A stretch of 64,000 nucleotides of DNA from positions 1 to 64,000 of the forward strand of contig JBNGIO010005439.1 of assembly GCA_049999805.1 (NCBI GenBank), read 5' to 3'. Position numbers and translations under genes: made by a program. The notes under the pieces were generated by a model that worked only from the letters and a program-made list of their open reading frames with translations, was not told the origin of the DNA and did not search any database. This document shows, piece after piece, positions 47,574 to 57,792 of the stretch; positions within the stretch are counted from its first letter, which is position 1; each line of letters starts with the position of its first letter. Source of the DNA: Folioceros fuciformis (Eukaryota; Anthocerotophyta; Anthocerotopsida; Anthocerotales).

Positions 47574-49442
47574 CTAAACTATATAATAGTATTCATCTTG
47601 CAAAGGAGGTGCGTAGTAGCTGGACGTATGGTTCCAACGAGCTAAGGATTCGTTCACTAATTTGGATATATCAATTTCCATTTGAATTGCATTTTTTGTG
47701 CAAGGAAATAAATTTTGTTGCGGAGACTGCTGCGCTAACCACACATAAACAAGAACTTTTTCGTACATATCTTCTAAATCACTTAGGTGTATTGTATCAT
47801 GCTCTATGGCATTCGGTAGCCATATTCCAAGCTCCACCGGGACTCCATCGTTGTATGCCTGGGCAAAACGATGAAGAATCTTCATGGACTTGCATCTTTG
47901 ACTTTGACAAACATGCCTTAGAGGGACACAACAAAATGTGTATGCGTCCCTTATAGAGAGGGAATAATTTTTAATATTTTCTTGTAAGAATATTGCAATC
48001 TCCATCATATTTGTAATACTATTGTCAATTTTATACGTGCAATTATTCATTTTAAAGTAACATAAGAATTCCTTCAATACTAAACCTAAATTTATGTTAG
48101 GAAAGTTCCCAAGATCATGACGAGCAGCAAAAGCTTGGATATGTTGCAGTGTAGGCTGCAAGCTCGCGTGTGTGGCAGGAGGCAATTCTTTCCGTAAGCA
48201 TTCGGTGATATAATTCATGTCATCTTTTGTACTATGCATTGCCATCGTTACAAAACCCTTTTCGAAAGGGCTGCTCCAACGCCCTGCTCTTCCGGCAATT
48301 TGCTTTAATAAAGACATATCAATTCTTTCTGATCCTTTTTTAGTTAGTGACCAAAATATAATCCTATTGATATTCAAGTTCAACCCCATACCGATAGCAT
48401 CCGTTGCCACAAGAACGTTATATGTATTATTAGGGTCGTTGAATAGCGTTGCTTGTTCTATTCGAACTTGTGGTGGGAGGGCTCCATAAATAACACAACA
48501 TTTGTAGTTAGTATTTGTCTCAATCATACTTTTCACTGCAAAAATATCTTTTTTCGAAAAGACTATGAAACAATCCCCTATTTGCACATGTTCTAGTGAA
48601 CAAAGGGGCTCACAAACTTCTAGAGGTTTCATCCTCTCATACTGCTTGATAACAAAATCATCTCCTGTACTTTCACAAAGAGATTGAATTACTTCAATTG
48701 AGGTTGCATCTCCACATAAATGTATCTCCTTGGACTGCAAACCTAGAAATGCTCTTGTCCATGCCCCACCTCGCTCATTGTTGCTAATCATTTGAATTTC
48801 GTCTATGACAGCCACCTCCCAATCTTGCTCTAAGCGAGCAATCTCGATAGTGCAAGAAAGATGACGAGCCATAGAATTGTCTATATGCTCTTGACCAGTG
48901 TACAAAATACAAGGAACTTCTTTCGCATTCATCATTTTAAACACTTCCATAGCGAGAAGGCGTAAGGGGCTGCAATAAATACCGCTGCTCGCTTGCATTA
49001 ACCTTTGCAATGCATTGTATGTTTTTCCGCTATTAGTTGGCCCACAATGGTATGTTACCTTTCGCTTTATCATCCTGGCTTTAGGATACCAGTTTTGTGG
49101 TTGTGTTAAGTTCGTTGCTTCATGTAGGAAAATGATTTTTCTCTTTTCATCACTATCTGCACTTTGGTCTTTATAATATTGTATAAAGATGGAGTACAAA
49201 TATTCATTGCGTGAAAGTTGGACATGCACATCAAGTTCCTTCGGCTCTCGACATGAGTCGATAGAATAACACTCTTCCAATGTACCCAAGTATTTATTTA
49301 ACGCCAACCATGATCTTCGAATGAACCACTTGCAAAATACTTCCCACATACAAAATGCAGATTTATATCGAAGTATCCAACTTTCCCTGCAAGTACAAAC
49401 ATTCCAACCATCCCTGCGAGAACATAAACAAGGAGTTATCAT
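47574..49442 (-). CDS. SUV3: SUV3-type (SUPV3L1) ATP-dependent RNA helicase, intronless
   Basis: Family members unwind RNA in mitochondrial, and in plants also plastid, RNA decay. The frame is 622 residues and intact. The N-terminal part (about 1-125) is Cys/Trp-rich and weakly conserved. Then come motif I GPTNSGKTYNALQ, Ia IYCSPLRLLAMEVF, motif II DEIQMI, motif III-like HLCGDAT, a second RecA domain with CCVIYGALPP, LVATDAIGMGLNLNI and motif VI QIAGRAGRW. The SUV3 C-terminal domain follows (LHRFAQAYNDGVPVELGIWL and VYVWLAQQSP). All ATP-site residues are present. Odd points: no introns, AT-rich codons unlike neighbouring genes, and location in a repeat-rich island. It may be a retrocopy or diverged paralogue kept under selection. 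No obvious organelle transit peptide follows the ATG at 49442; stops precede it. Confidence 0.9.
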   Translation of the reverse strand: MITPCLCSRRDGWNVCTCRESWILRYKSAFCMWEVFCKWFIRRSWLALNKYLGTLEECYSIDSCREPKELDVHVQLSRNEYLYSIFIQYYKDQSADSDEKRKIIFLHEATNLTQPQNWYPKARMIKRKVTYHCGPTNSGKTYNALQRLMQASSGIYCSPLRLLAMEVFKMMNAKEVPCILYTGQEHIDNSMARHLSCTIEIARLEQDWEVAVIDEIQMISNNERGGAWTRAFLGLQSKEIHLCGDATSIEVIQSLCESTGDDFVIKQYERMKPLEVCEPLCSLEHVQIGDCFIVFSKKDIFAVKSMIETNTNYKCCVIYGALPPQVRIEQATLFNDPNNTYNVLVATDAIGMGLNLNINRIIFWSLTKKGSERIDMSLLKQIAGRAGRWSSPFEKGFVTMAMHSTKDDMNYITECLRKELPPATHASLQPTLQHIQAFAARHDLGNFPNINLGLVLKEFLCYFKMNNCTYKIDNSITNMMEIAIFLQENIKNYSLSIRDAYTFCCVPLRHVCQSQRCKSMKILHRFAQAYNDGVPVELGIWLPNAIEHDTIHLSDLEDMYEKVLVYVWLAQQSPQQNLFPCTKNAIQMEIDISKLVNESLARWNHTSSYYAPPLQDEYYYIV

Positions 49443-49913
49443 AAATAGGTCAATGATTTAAACACATAACAAAATGAGAAGTACGGACAGACACCTTAAC
49501 ATCATGTACAATGCACAAACACGTTTATGGTTTTATAGCCAAACCTATAACAGAAGAAGTTGTCTAGGTAACTTTGGAGGCGCTCATTTTCGTAAGAAGA
49601 TAATTTTTTGTGTTTTCTTGCCTTCAACTTTGTATATACCACCTCCGGAGTATATTCTAAAAATTCCATACTTTAAATTTCACACCTAGATGAGTATATA
49701 TCTTACACCAAAAGGTTTCCTCAATCGAGTTGCAACTGTTTACTTAATCAAGGAAACATCTACAAATCTTGATGTATTAGCTTTACTTCCAAACGTTTAG
49801 GTTTGCAAAGGTTACTTAGAATTGCGATAAGAAAGACTCCTCTTTCCTACAAGAATAACCGTAAACTCATACATAGTTAGAAAAATAAAATTACAAATCG
49901 ATCTATCGTTGAA

Positions 49914-50035
49914 GGTCAAGTGTGGAAGGAGGAAGGGTCAACCAACAAGAGCTTTGCTAACATAGAATGTAGAAGGTCCAGGTATGGAAGAAGGATGGGT
50001 CAACCAACAAGAGCTTTGCTAGTGTAGAATGCAGG
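49914..50035. repeat. 61-bp direct duplication
   Basis: Two adjacent copies, starting GGTCAAG (49914) and GGTCCAG (49975), share GGGTCAACCAACAAGAGCTT at the same offset. Confidence 0.85.
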
Positions 50036-51198
50036 TCTTTGTAGTTCTATGTTGGATATTGTGAGATTTGCTAGTATTTATACTCTTGTGGGCACTCCCA
50101 AACCTAAACCCTAAAATATATTACTAGCATTAACTACTTAATTTTTATATTTATTATGATATTTCCTTAGTTTACTAAATATACCATTAAATAAGATGAA
50201 ATAAAACATAGAAAAATCTCATATCATTTTTTTTTTTTTTTTGTCGCATGATGATTTGTATCTTTCACACCCACTACAAAAAAATGGGGAGGCTTAGTAA
50301 TGCTTCTTTGCAACATTTTTTAGTAGTTTTGTAACCACTTTTGTTTTTTTTAATGGCTTTATAACACTTCAAGTTTAAACACCAAACCAATGGAAAGTGT
50401 TACAATCAACATGTTTCAATCCCTTGGTTATTGTGCTTTTTCTTTGGAGGTAGGTATCGTATTAAGTTTGGTGAGCTTTTCTTTCCAAGGAAGTAGGCAT
50501 TGTATTGGTTTCCAAGAGCTAGGCTTGTTAAGGAAGAAGGCATTGTATTGGCATCTATTGTTGGTTGCACTATATGTGATGGCTGATCGTGTGAGTAGGC
50601 TATGTGAACAGGAGCATGTCTGGGAGGCTGTTGAGAGCATGGGATTTGTGTTGTGTTGTGCCAAAAGCTCTATCATTGTCCTTACGAAATGTGCAACTAA
50701 GAAGGTAGGGTCTTGATTGAGATTGGTGGGTCCATGCTTTCATCACAAAAGTGGATTATGAAGCAGATAAGTTCCTCTACATTCACATCCTTATATTGGC
50801 ATCCAAGAGCTAGGCTTGTGCAAGAAGCATGCATTATGTTGGCTTTGGTGAGCTAGGCTTGTCGAGGATAGCTATGGCAATATAAGACATAAGTGACCTA
50901 TGAAGAGGATATTATGACAATTATGTTGGGTTGATAGAAATCAACGACTATTATCTAGCTCTTTTTTGTTGTTTTTGTGTATTTAAAGCTTTCAGTTAGT
51001 GGCAATGAAAGTGAGGATTGTTGTCAGTCCTTTTTTTTTACCCTTGCTTCTGGTACTTTTGGGCATTGCTGTTTGGTCGTGTGCTATTGTGTGCTTCGGC
51101 TTCTATTTGAAAGATTTATTATAATATTACATCATCAGTTACTAAAGATATTATGTTGCAACTTTGTATCGGCAAATAGGGTCTAGAGAAAAAGGGGT

Positions 51199-51300
51199 AT
51201 GTATGCAAAGTGCGGCAATATAGAATACTGAGATGGTCAAGGGATTTTTCATAGAATGTTTTGCCCCTCTGTATACGATCCAAATGCCTGGACGTCACAA
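51199..51300 (+). pseudogene. PPR repeat relic
   Basis: The frame reads MYAKCGNIEY, a stop, then DGQGIFHRM, at the spacing of a plant PLS-type PPR motif (MYAKCG...A..VF..M). No longer frame or neighbouring motif survives. Short and degenerate, so confidence is limited. Confidence 0.4.
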
Positions 51301-52079
51301 CCTACCCACATCAGTAGTTGGCAACTATTTAGGTGTCTCGATAGAGACAACCTAGCGTGTACTTAGGGGTTTCATAACTTTTTAGCAACTGTCACATGTT
51401 TTTGTTTCTGACACGTCTCTGTCCCTCGCTCACGTATTTTGTTTTTTTAGGGTTTACAGTTCCTTGCAAACCTGGCTATGTTTAGTACCGAGGAAGACTA
51501 CATGGAGGTGTCGCTTACCACTCACTTTGCGCTATCTTCACATCCCTAGCCATCACACCCCCGACCGTTGTACATTGTTGAAGGGGATGTTTTTGTCCAT
51601 CTCCACAGCACACCGCCTTGAGGGGGGTTTTAGGGGTTTAGCTCAAGGGGATGCCCCTTCGTTCATTCCCGTGTATCGCAACACAAGTGATTGCAAGCAG
51701 ATCTCTGCTATAGCACATTCTTCTCACATATTGTACATAGCCACGTCATAGGGCCCACCTCAGTATGGTATACCATATTATTTTTTCCTCTATGCATCAA
51801 GGTTGTGCACCGATGAGAAGGGTTTTTTTTAGGGTTCATGCATGACATCGCACTTCATTAGTTAATAATCCATGGTTGGAATAGCTTACCTAAGATTTTC
51901 AAAATAAGTTGATCCAAAATCAAAATGTGTGGAAGAGGCATGAAGATTTGTTTGTACTTTATAAAAGCTTTGATTTGCCAAGATCCAAGGCACATGGAAT
52001 TTCTTGGAAATTTGGGTTCTTGTCATCAAGATCTGTTATTGCATGGAAGTGTGGCAATGTAGCATTGATGCTCCACATT

Positions 52080-52350
52080 AACATTATTGTTTCGTGTTCC
52101 TCAAGGTTTTATGTTTTCATCTTCCACTTTCTTTTAATCACTTCTAGAAGGCTATAGTTGTTTCTCACTTCGATAGCCACTTCATTCCAATATCTTTTGA
52201 TAAGGTTATCTTTGTTTAGATGCACAAGGTGCATATGATGATAGGCTTCTATTAAGGCAGTTGTTACATCTTCACTCCAAATAAAGCTGGTATCGTGATT
52301 GAACTTAGTTTCGATATTTTTATTCATTCGAACAAGGTCATTCTTGTGGT
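52080..52350 (-). pseudogene. Trihelix/Myb-SANT-like domain relic
   Basis: A minus-strand frame contains WSEDVTTALIEAYHHM and IKRYWNEVAIEVRNNY, which resembles the first two helices of a plant trihelix (Myb/SANT-like) DNA-binding domain with Trp at the expected places. It runs into a stop after KRKWKMKT where the third helix should continue; recognisable sequence resumes afterwards (NFQEIPCALDLG). Such domains occur both in transcription factors and in PIF/Harbinger-type transposons. The setting suggests a decayed element or gene fragment. Confidence 0.45.
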
Positions 52351-52808
52351 CTTCAAAGACCTCTTCATTCTCCATAGAGATAAGATGTTCTCTAAAATAA
52401 TTTATTGGGTGAAGTCTTCCAATTTCTTTGGTTATGAAAATGCCTTGCCACAGACAACAAACCTCGCTCGCTCTATCTTTCTAGCTCCAAGACCAAAACA
52501 AACCCACATATTGTTCTTCCAAGTAGCCCATTGGTTGATCTTGTACCTAAATCAAGGTTTGAAGCTTTACAAGAAATACGATTGAGGACAAGGAGATTGA
52601 GCATCTAAGATCTCCTTGCATTCACCCTCCATCACCACTAGGTTGGACTTCTTTTGATGAAGTTCACCAACACAGTTTTGACATAGCTCGTGATTGTTTC
52701 TAGCCACTTGTTGCATTAGGCTAGACCTTCTTTGATAAAGTTCACCACCATAGTTTCTCTTGAAGCTGTATAGCGAATCTATTTCATCCTCTTTATATTT
52801 TCATGTAT

Positions 52809-52810
52809 TA

Positions 52811-52841
<31 letters not shown>

Positions 52842-52848
52842 AATATAG
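52809..52848. repeat. AT and AAT microsatellites
   Basis: A run of TA dinucleotides is followed directly by about six AAT trinucleotides. Confidence 0.9.
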
Positions 52849-53409
52849 TAATGAGTAGAAAATAATAATATAAGTGATACAATATAAGCTGTCTTTCAGG
52901 ACAACACGCCTTTATGTCTCTACAAAGACCTCGTGTGAACAAGTTTACAAATTGGCAAGTGCAAATCAAGTTGCTTTATCATCTCTAATACCAAGTGGGC
53001 CCTTGATTTATATCAAATCATAACATCCTTGGGTAATCAGGTAGGTTCTTAGTTTATCTCTAATCACAACATGCTTGGGATGATAGTATCTAAAAAAGTG
53101 ATATTCCAAGGACAAGTTTGCTTGTGGCTCATAAGGGTTTTTCTTGTAGTTGGAGCAGATTGGTTTCTATCTCTCATTTCAATAAATATTAGCTAAATAA
53201 TAACAATTATATGAATATTCTAACTTAAATTTGAGATAAATCTTGAGGAAAGGAATATAGATGAAGCGTAAGACTAACATTGCAAACCCTAAGTGGACGT
53301 GGGACCGCATAAAAAATCTACACGAACGGACGAAATGGTGTGCCCTAACATGAGGAGCGAGGGATCAGCGTTGGATAGACGATCGGACGGCTGACAGGTA
53401 GCCGCCGAG

Positions 53410-53809
53410 NNNNNNNNNNNNNNNNNNNNNNNNNNNNNNNNNNNNNNNNNNNNNNNNNNNNNNNNNNNNNNNNNNNNNNNNNNNNNNNNNNNNNNNNNNN
53501 NNNNNNNNNNNNNNNNNNNNNNNNNNNNNNNNNNNNNNNNNNNNNNNNNNNNNNNNNNNNNNNNNNNNNNNNNNNNNNNNNNNNNNNNNNNNNNNNNNNN
53601 NNNNNNNNNNNNNNNNNNNNNNNNNNNNNNNNNNNNNNNNNNNNNNNNNNNNNNNNNNNNNNNNNNNNNNNNNNNNNNNNNNNNNNNNNNNNNNNNNNNN
53701 NNNNNNNNNNNNNNNNNNNNNNNNNNNNNNNNNNNNNNNNNNNNNNNNNNNNNNNNNNNNNNNNNNNNNNNNNNNNNNNNNNNNNNNNNNNNNNNNNNNN
53801 NNNNNNNNN
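53410..53809. other. Assembly gap (400 N)
   Basis: A run of 400 N separates AT-rich island DNA on the left from GC-rich eIF5A 5' sequence on the right. Confidence 0.99.
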
Positions 53810-53857
53810 GGGCAAGCGGGGCGGAGCGGGGAGGACCAGCGCAGTGCGTCGGCCACG

Positions 53858-54714
53858 ATGTCTGACGATGATCACCATTTCGATTCGAAGGCCGATGCTG
53901 GCGCCTCTAAGACCTACCCTCAGCAGGCCGGCACAATTCGCAAGAACGCTTACATCGTCATAAAGCAGCGTCCGTGCAAGGTGAGGTTTCGGTCGGATTG
54001 GTTCACCCGGCTCCGAACTCAATGATCACTTCCTGCCGTGGTGTCTTCGCCTGACTCGAGTTTGTTGCTGCATGGACGTAGGTCGTGGAAGTTTCCACCT
54101 CCAAGACTGGCAAGCATGGCCACGCCAAGTGCCACTTCGTCGGTATCGACATCTTCACTGGGAAGAAACTGGAGGATATCGTCCCTTCCTCTCACAATTG
54201 TGATGTGAGTAGGTTACTAAGCGCTTGGATGTTGTGGTCGGTGCTGACTACAGCTGTGTAAGCCACCGTCGTGATGCCGCTATGATGCTTTTGCAGGTTC
54301 CCGAGGTGTTTCGCACTGACTACCAGCTTATTGACATCTCCGAGGATGGCTTTGTGAGTTGTCGCGTCTCTTTTAGTGCTGTGCATTTTTCTTATTTTGG
54401 TCTCCCGCCTTCTGCTTACGAGGTGCCGACTGTCGGATCTCAGGTGAGTCTGCTTACTGAGAACGGCGAAACCAAGGATGACTTGCGCCTGCCAACCGAC
54501 GACCAGCTTCTTACGCAAGTGAGTACGCTAATCCTGTGTTGTCTTCTGTATGACTGGTTGTGGCTTGATCCGTCGTTGAAGCTGACGAGGTTCCACCTGT
54601 TATCCTCAGATCAAGGACGGATTCGGTGAGGGAAAGGACCTTGTTGTGACTGTGATGTCCGCCATGGGCGAGGAGCAGATCTGTGCCCTGAAGGATATTG
54701 GCCCGAAGAACTAG
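53858..54714 (+). CDS. eIF5A: Eukaryotic translation initiation factor 5A
   Basis: Binds the ribosome E/P region and helps peptide-bond formation at stalling motifs such as polyproline, and helps termination. Five exons join in phase: 53858-53980, 54082-54204, 54297-54353, 54444-54518 and 54610-54714, for 160 residues, the normal plant length. The start is [20 protein letters not shown]. The hypusine loop [12 protein letters not shown] is intact, with the modified Lys inside TGKHGHAK. The C-terminal OB-fold continues through [16 protein letters not shown] and ends ALKDIGPKN. The protein should be modified by deoxyhypusine synthase and hydroxylase. The upstream flank is cut by the assembly gap, so promoter sequence is incomplete. 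Confidence 0.98.
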
Positions 54715-56068
54715 GGTGGGGTCCTGTAGTTTGCCGTGACCGTGATGCCTGTGGATGCAAAGATCATGCAAGTAGCATTCTTGTGTACAAGATTGTCCCG
54801 GAAGTGGGCCGCTTTTCATGGTGCTGAGGAAGGGGAGGGAAAACGCTTTGGCTCCGAAGGTCGGCTTCATGTGTGCAGAAGGCAGCGTGGCCAGGATACC
54901 TGGACCTGCTCACCTGAGATTGTTAGTTGGAAGGCAGGCCTGGCTCTCTTTGCCCGAAAGTAGTGAGTCACAGTGGACACCCAGGGTGTATATTTGTCTT
55001 GAGAGAGAACGCCGACTCGGGAGCCGCTGTGTTAATTATGCCTCAGCATCTATGGGATAGGGTTTATCTACTACCTAGTAGTATGTGCAGAGGTCGACTT
55101 TCGACTCTTAGATTTTTGTGGAGGATTGCGAAGAGTACGGTGGCGGTTGAGCAATAAACAGCTTGGTAGGTTTTGATCTCTTGCGTTGTTTTAATTACAT
55201 AGCACTCGTTTGTGCTGGATCCCTGGCCCCTAGTCCCCCAGGTCCCTGCCCCGACGTCTTCTGCTTTACCTGCTTGTCGTGGTCCGTGAAACAATCCCCA
55301 AAAGGCTGAAAGCCCTCCGAACAGAGTTGTGGACCACTTGGTGCACACGGATGAGGCAGGTAGCCATGATCTGGACCGTGGGACCTGCCGAAAGTCCTTG
55401 TGGCCAGCTGGGAGGGGCGCCAGTATGCGCGGACGTGCGGACCCACCGAGGACGACCGGTCGCCGATCACGGTCGTCGGTGCCATGTGCCATTTGTCCAG
55501 GGACAGAGGGCAGTAGTGTATATCGGCAGGCAAGCCGCCACACTATCCAGCCAGCCAGCCGGCCTGCCTGCCTTCTGCCCAGGCAGCCTTCGTTGTGTAG
55601 CATTTTCAAGCCTTGGCCGGAACAGCTGCCACAATCACGCGTTGCCGACTTCTTCTAACCTTCTGCTTCTGCGAATTCCCTGGCTTCACACTCCTCTCCA
55701 TCGTCTTTCATTTCTTCAGGTAGCTACGACTACAGCTTCCATCCGGGGCCAATCTTAGAGGGCACTGCTGGTCGTTGTCTAGGATAGTTCAAGCATCTGT
55801 GTGTTGTGAGTTGTTTAGACAGAAAGGCTGCGTTCTTGACTCCGTCTGGTGACATCATCCCAAGCTAAGCAGATTCTTGGGATTCTTGGAGGTGGCTGCC
55901 TCTCAAACGAATCTTTGTGATATCGCATTGTTGGCTTGGGGTGCCCCGTTGTAGTGCTTGTCGCTCTGGATCTGTCGTGGAGAAGGTGCTGCCAGTGGCT
56001 GCCGCCCCTAATGCCTGGCCTTTCTTTTTTCCAGACAAGGAATTGGAATCTACGCAGCAGCCTCCATC
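54715..56068. other. 3' UTR of eIF5A and remorin promoter/5' UTR
   Basis: Contains an AATAAA at 55153-55158, about 440 bases after the eIF5A stop, which could end its transcript. It then holds the promoter of the remorin gene, with CCAGCCAGCCGG-like GC-rich repeats near 55547-55563. No other gene. Confidence 0.5.
55153..55158 (+). terminator. Candidate poly(A) signal of eIF5A
   Basis: AATAAA on the coding strand in a 3' flank without other genes. The distance from the stop (about 440 bases) is long but possible. Confidence 0.4.
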
Positions 56069-56887
56069 ATGCCAGAGGAAACAGCGGCAGTGGCCGCTGA
56101 CCCAGCCCCAGCCGGGGGACCTTTTACTCCGTCTCCAACTCCAGTTGGAGTGCCTCCGGCGGAGGTCGAGAAACCGAAGGAGGAGCCTCCTAAAGCCAAA
56201 GAAGTGGAGGCTCCCACACCTGCACCGGAGGCTGCCAAACCCAAGGACGAAGCTCCGGCTGCATCCCCGCCGGTCAAAGTCGTGCTTCCGCCATCAACCG
56301 TGAACGAAGGGGCTGGTGCCAAAGCAAGGGAGGCTGCCGTGGACAAGTTGAAAAAGGAGAAGACCCTTGCGTTCATTACGGCTTGGGAGGAGGAGGAGAA
56401 GGCCAAGGCCATCAACAGGCGAGTGCTAGCTAAAAAGCCACTCTTCCTTGGGACGCGTGCTACGGGAATTTCCGAGTGCTGAAAGGCGCGTCTCCCGTTA
56501 CGCTGTGCAGGGCCAAGGCTAAGGAGGAAAAGATTGAGGCTAAGGAGAATGCCAAGAAAGCCACTGCCGAGGCCAAACTGAAGAGGGCAGAGGCAAGCCT
56601 GAAGATCAGATCCTGTTTTTGCACCGGTTTACTGCCTTTCCGCGTGAGTAAGATCTTGATTGCTAATCCGCGTTGGTTTGCTGTACGCTTTACAGGAAGC
56701 TTTGGAGAAGAAGCGAGCCAAGTTGGTAGAGGTTATGAAGAACAAGGTTGCACACTATCACAGGACGGCTGTGGAAGCGAAAGCTGGCGTAGAAGCTGAA
56801 AAGCAGCAGCTTCTCGTCCTGCTCGATGAAAAGGCCGAGAAGATGCGTGTTCAAGGGACAGTGCCAAAGAAATTTGGCTGCTTCTAG
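56069..56887 (+). CDS. Remorin with two GC-AG introns
   Basis: Plasma-membrane nanodomain protein; relatives regulate plasmodesmata, virus spread and symbiont or pathogen entry. Exons 56069-56418, 56511-56592 and 56696-56887 give 207 residues. A Pro/Ala/Glu-rich disordered N-terminus (about 90 residues) precedes the C-terminal coiled coil (AFITAWEEEEKAKAINRAK, IEAKENAKKATAEAKLKRAE, KKRAKLVEVMKNKVA). It ends in the membrane-anchor tail PKKFGCF, whose Cys is a likely palmitoylation site. Both introns begin with GC (AG|GCGAGT and GAG|GCAAGC) and end with AG. These junctions restore a gap-free match to the family's fixed coiled-coil length, and no GT donor nearby does. The start is the ATG at 56069. 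Confidence 0.88.
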
Positions 56888-57792
56888 ATGTGCTCTAGAA
56901 CCCGCCTATAACTTAGTGTACTCTCTGCCTTGTAGTCATGTCATTCTTTGGACGATCCAGATTGTTTGTCCACGACAAATGTCAATCCGATTACAGTCTC
57001 CACTTCACCTTCCCCCGTGCTGAATTGAGCGTGATGCAAATGCAACCCACATGTCAAGCGTGCGGAAAACAGCAAAGCTTGGGCATCCGGAATACCAATT
57101 TTTTGCAGGAGTGATGTAGCGGCCTAGTCCAGGAAAATCTGAAATCTGTATCTAGTGTATGTGGAGGAAATTTCTTCCTTTTTGTTTTTTTTTCTTCTTT
57201 CTTCCTTCCTGGATGTACTTGAAGTGGTTCATTTGGAGGAATATTCAAGTCCAGTAAATTGGTTTGAGATTCTGGTTCGAGGTAGCCTAACCCCCGGTTT
57301 AGGAACAGGTGGCCCCTGCTGTACCAGGCTTCCGGTGGTCAGTGTCCTGATGCCGGAAAGACTGGACCGGAAATTATGAGCGCTAGCGTCCTACAGCTCC
57401 CTCACAACAACGCAGCATAAAGAGACAACAACGCAACCTCGAGAGCGTAGTGGAGCTGCCCTGTCCGCCACCGCCTAAGTCCTCCGTTCTCTCCCAGTGC
57501 CTCGTTCTCCTCTTCGTGCACAACATCGCCTATTTTCAGTTCTGTGGACACTGGCAGACAGCGGAGAAGCAAATAGGGCAGGGCTTTCGTCAGTCACAGG
57601 TGTGTTATTGCAGCATCGCGAGCGTATTCCTTTCATCGCCATGGCATTGTTTCTAGCTGTCCACTGTGCTTTGTAGAGTGAGAGTGAAGTCGTTTTTGGG
57701 GTGTCGCTGCCACCCATGTGCAGGAGCTGCAAAGGGTGCTCGGACCTGAAACAGTGCCACATTGGTGGCAAGAGAGAAGACTCGCAAGGAGG
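56888..57792. other. Remorin 3' UTR and HVA22-like promoter/5' UTR
   Basis: Includes a T-rich run near 57180-57200. No supported coding exon. Confidence 0.5.

Larger units (their letters stand above)
49443..53409. other. AT-rich, gene-poor island
   Basis: About 4 kb of AT-rich DNA with a 61-base direct duplication near 49914, homopolymer T at about 50228-50243, a PPR relic near 51199, a Myb/SANT-like relic near 52109-52350, and AT/AAT microsatellites near 52810. No intact gene is recognised. Confidence 0.5.

Noticed and set aside
46411-53409. Organelle DNA insertion as the cause of the AT-rich island
   Set aside because: No plastid or mitochondrial gene is recognisable in it. SUV3 is nuclear-encoded and the PPR and Myb-like relics are also nuclear.
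57266-57330. Second tRNA suggested by a GGTTCGAGG string
   Set aside because: No pairing acceptor stem, D-arm or anticodon arm surrounds it.
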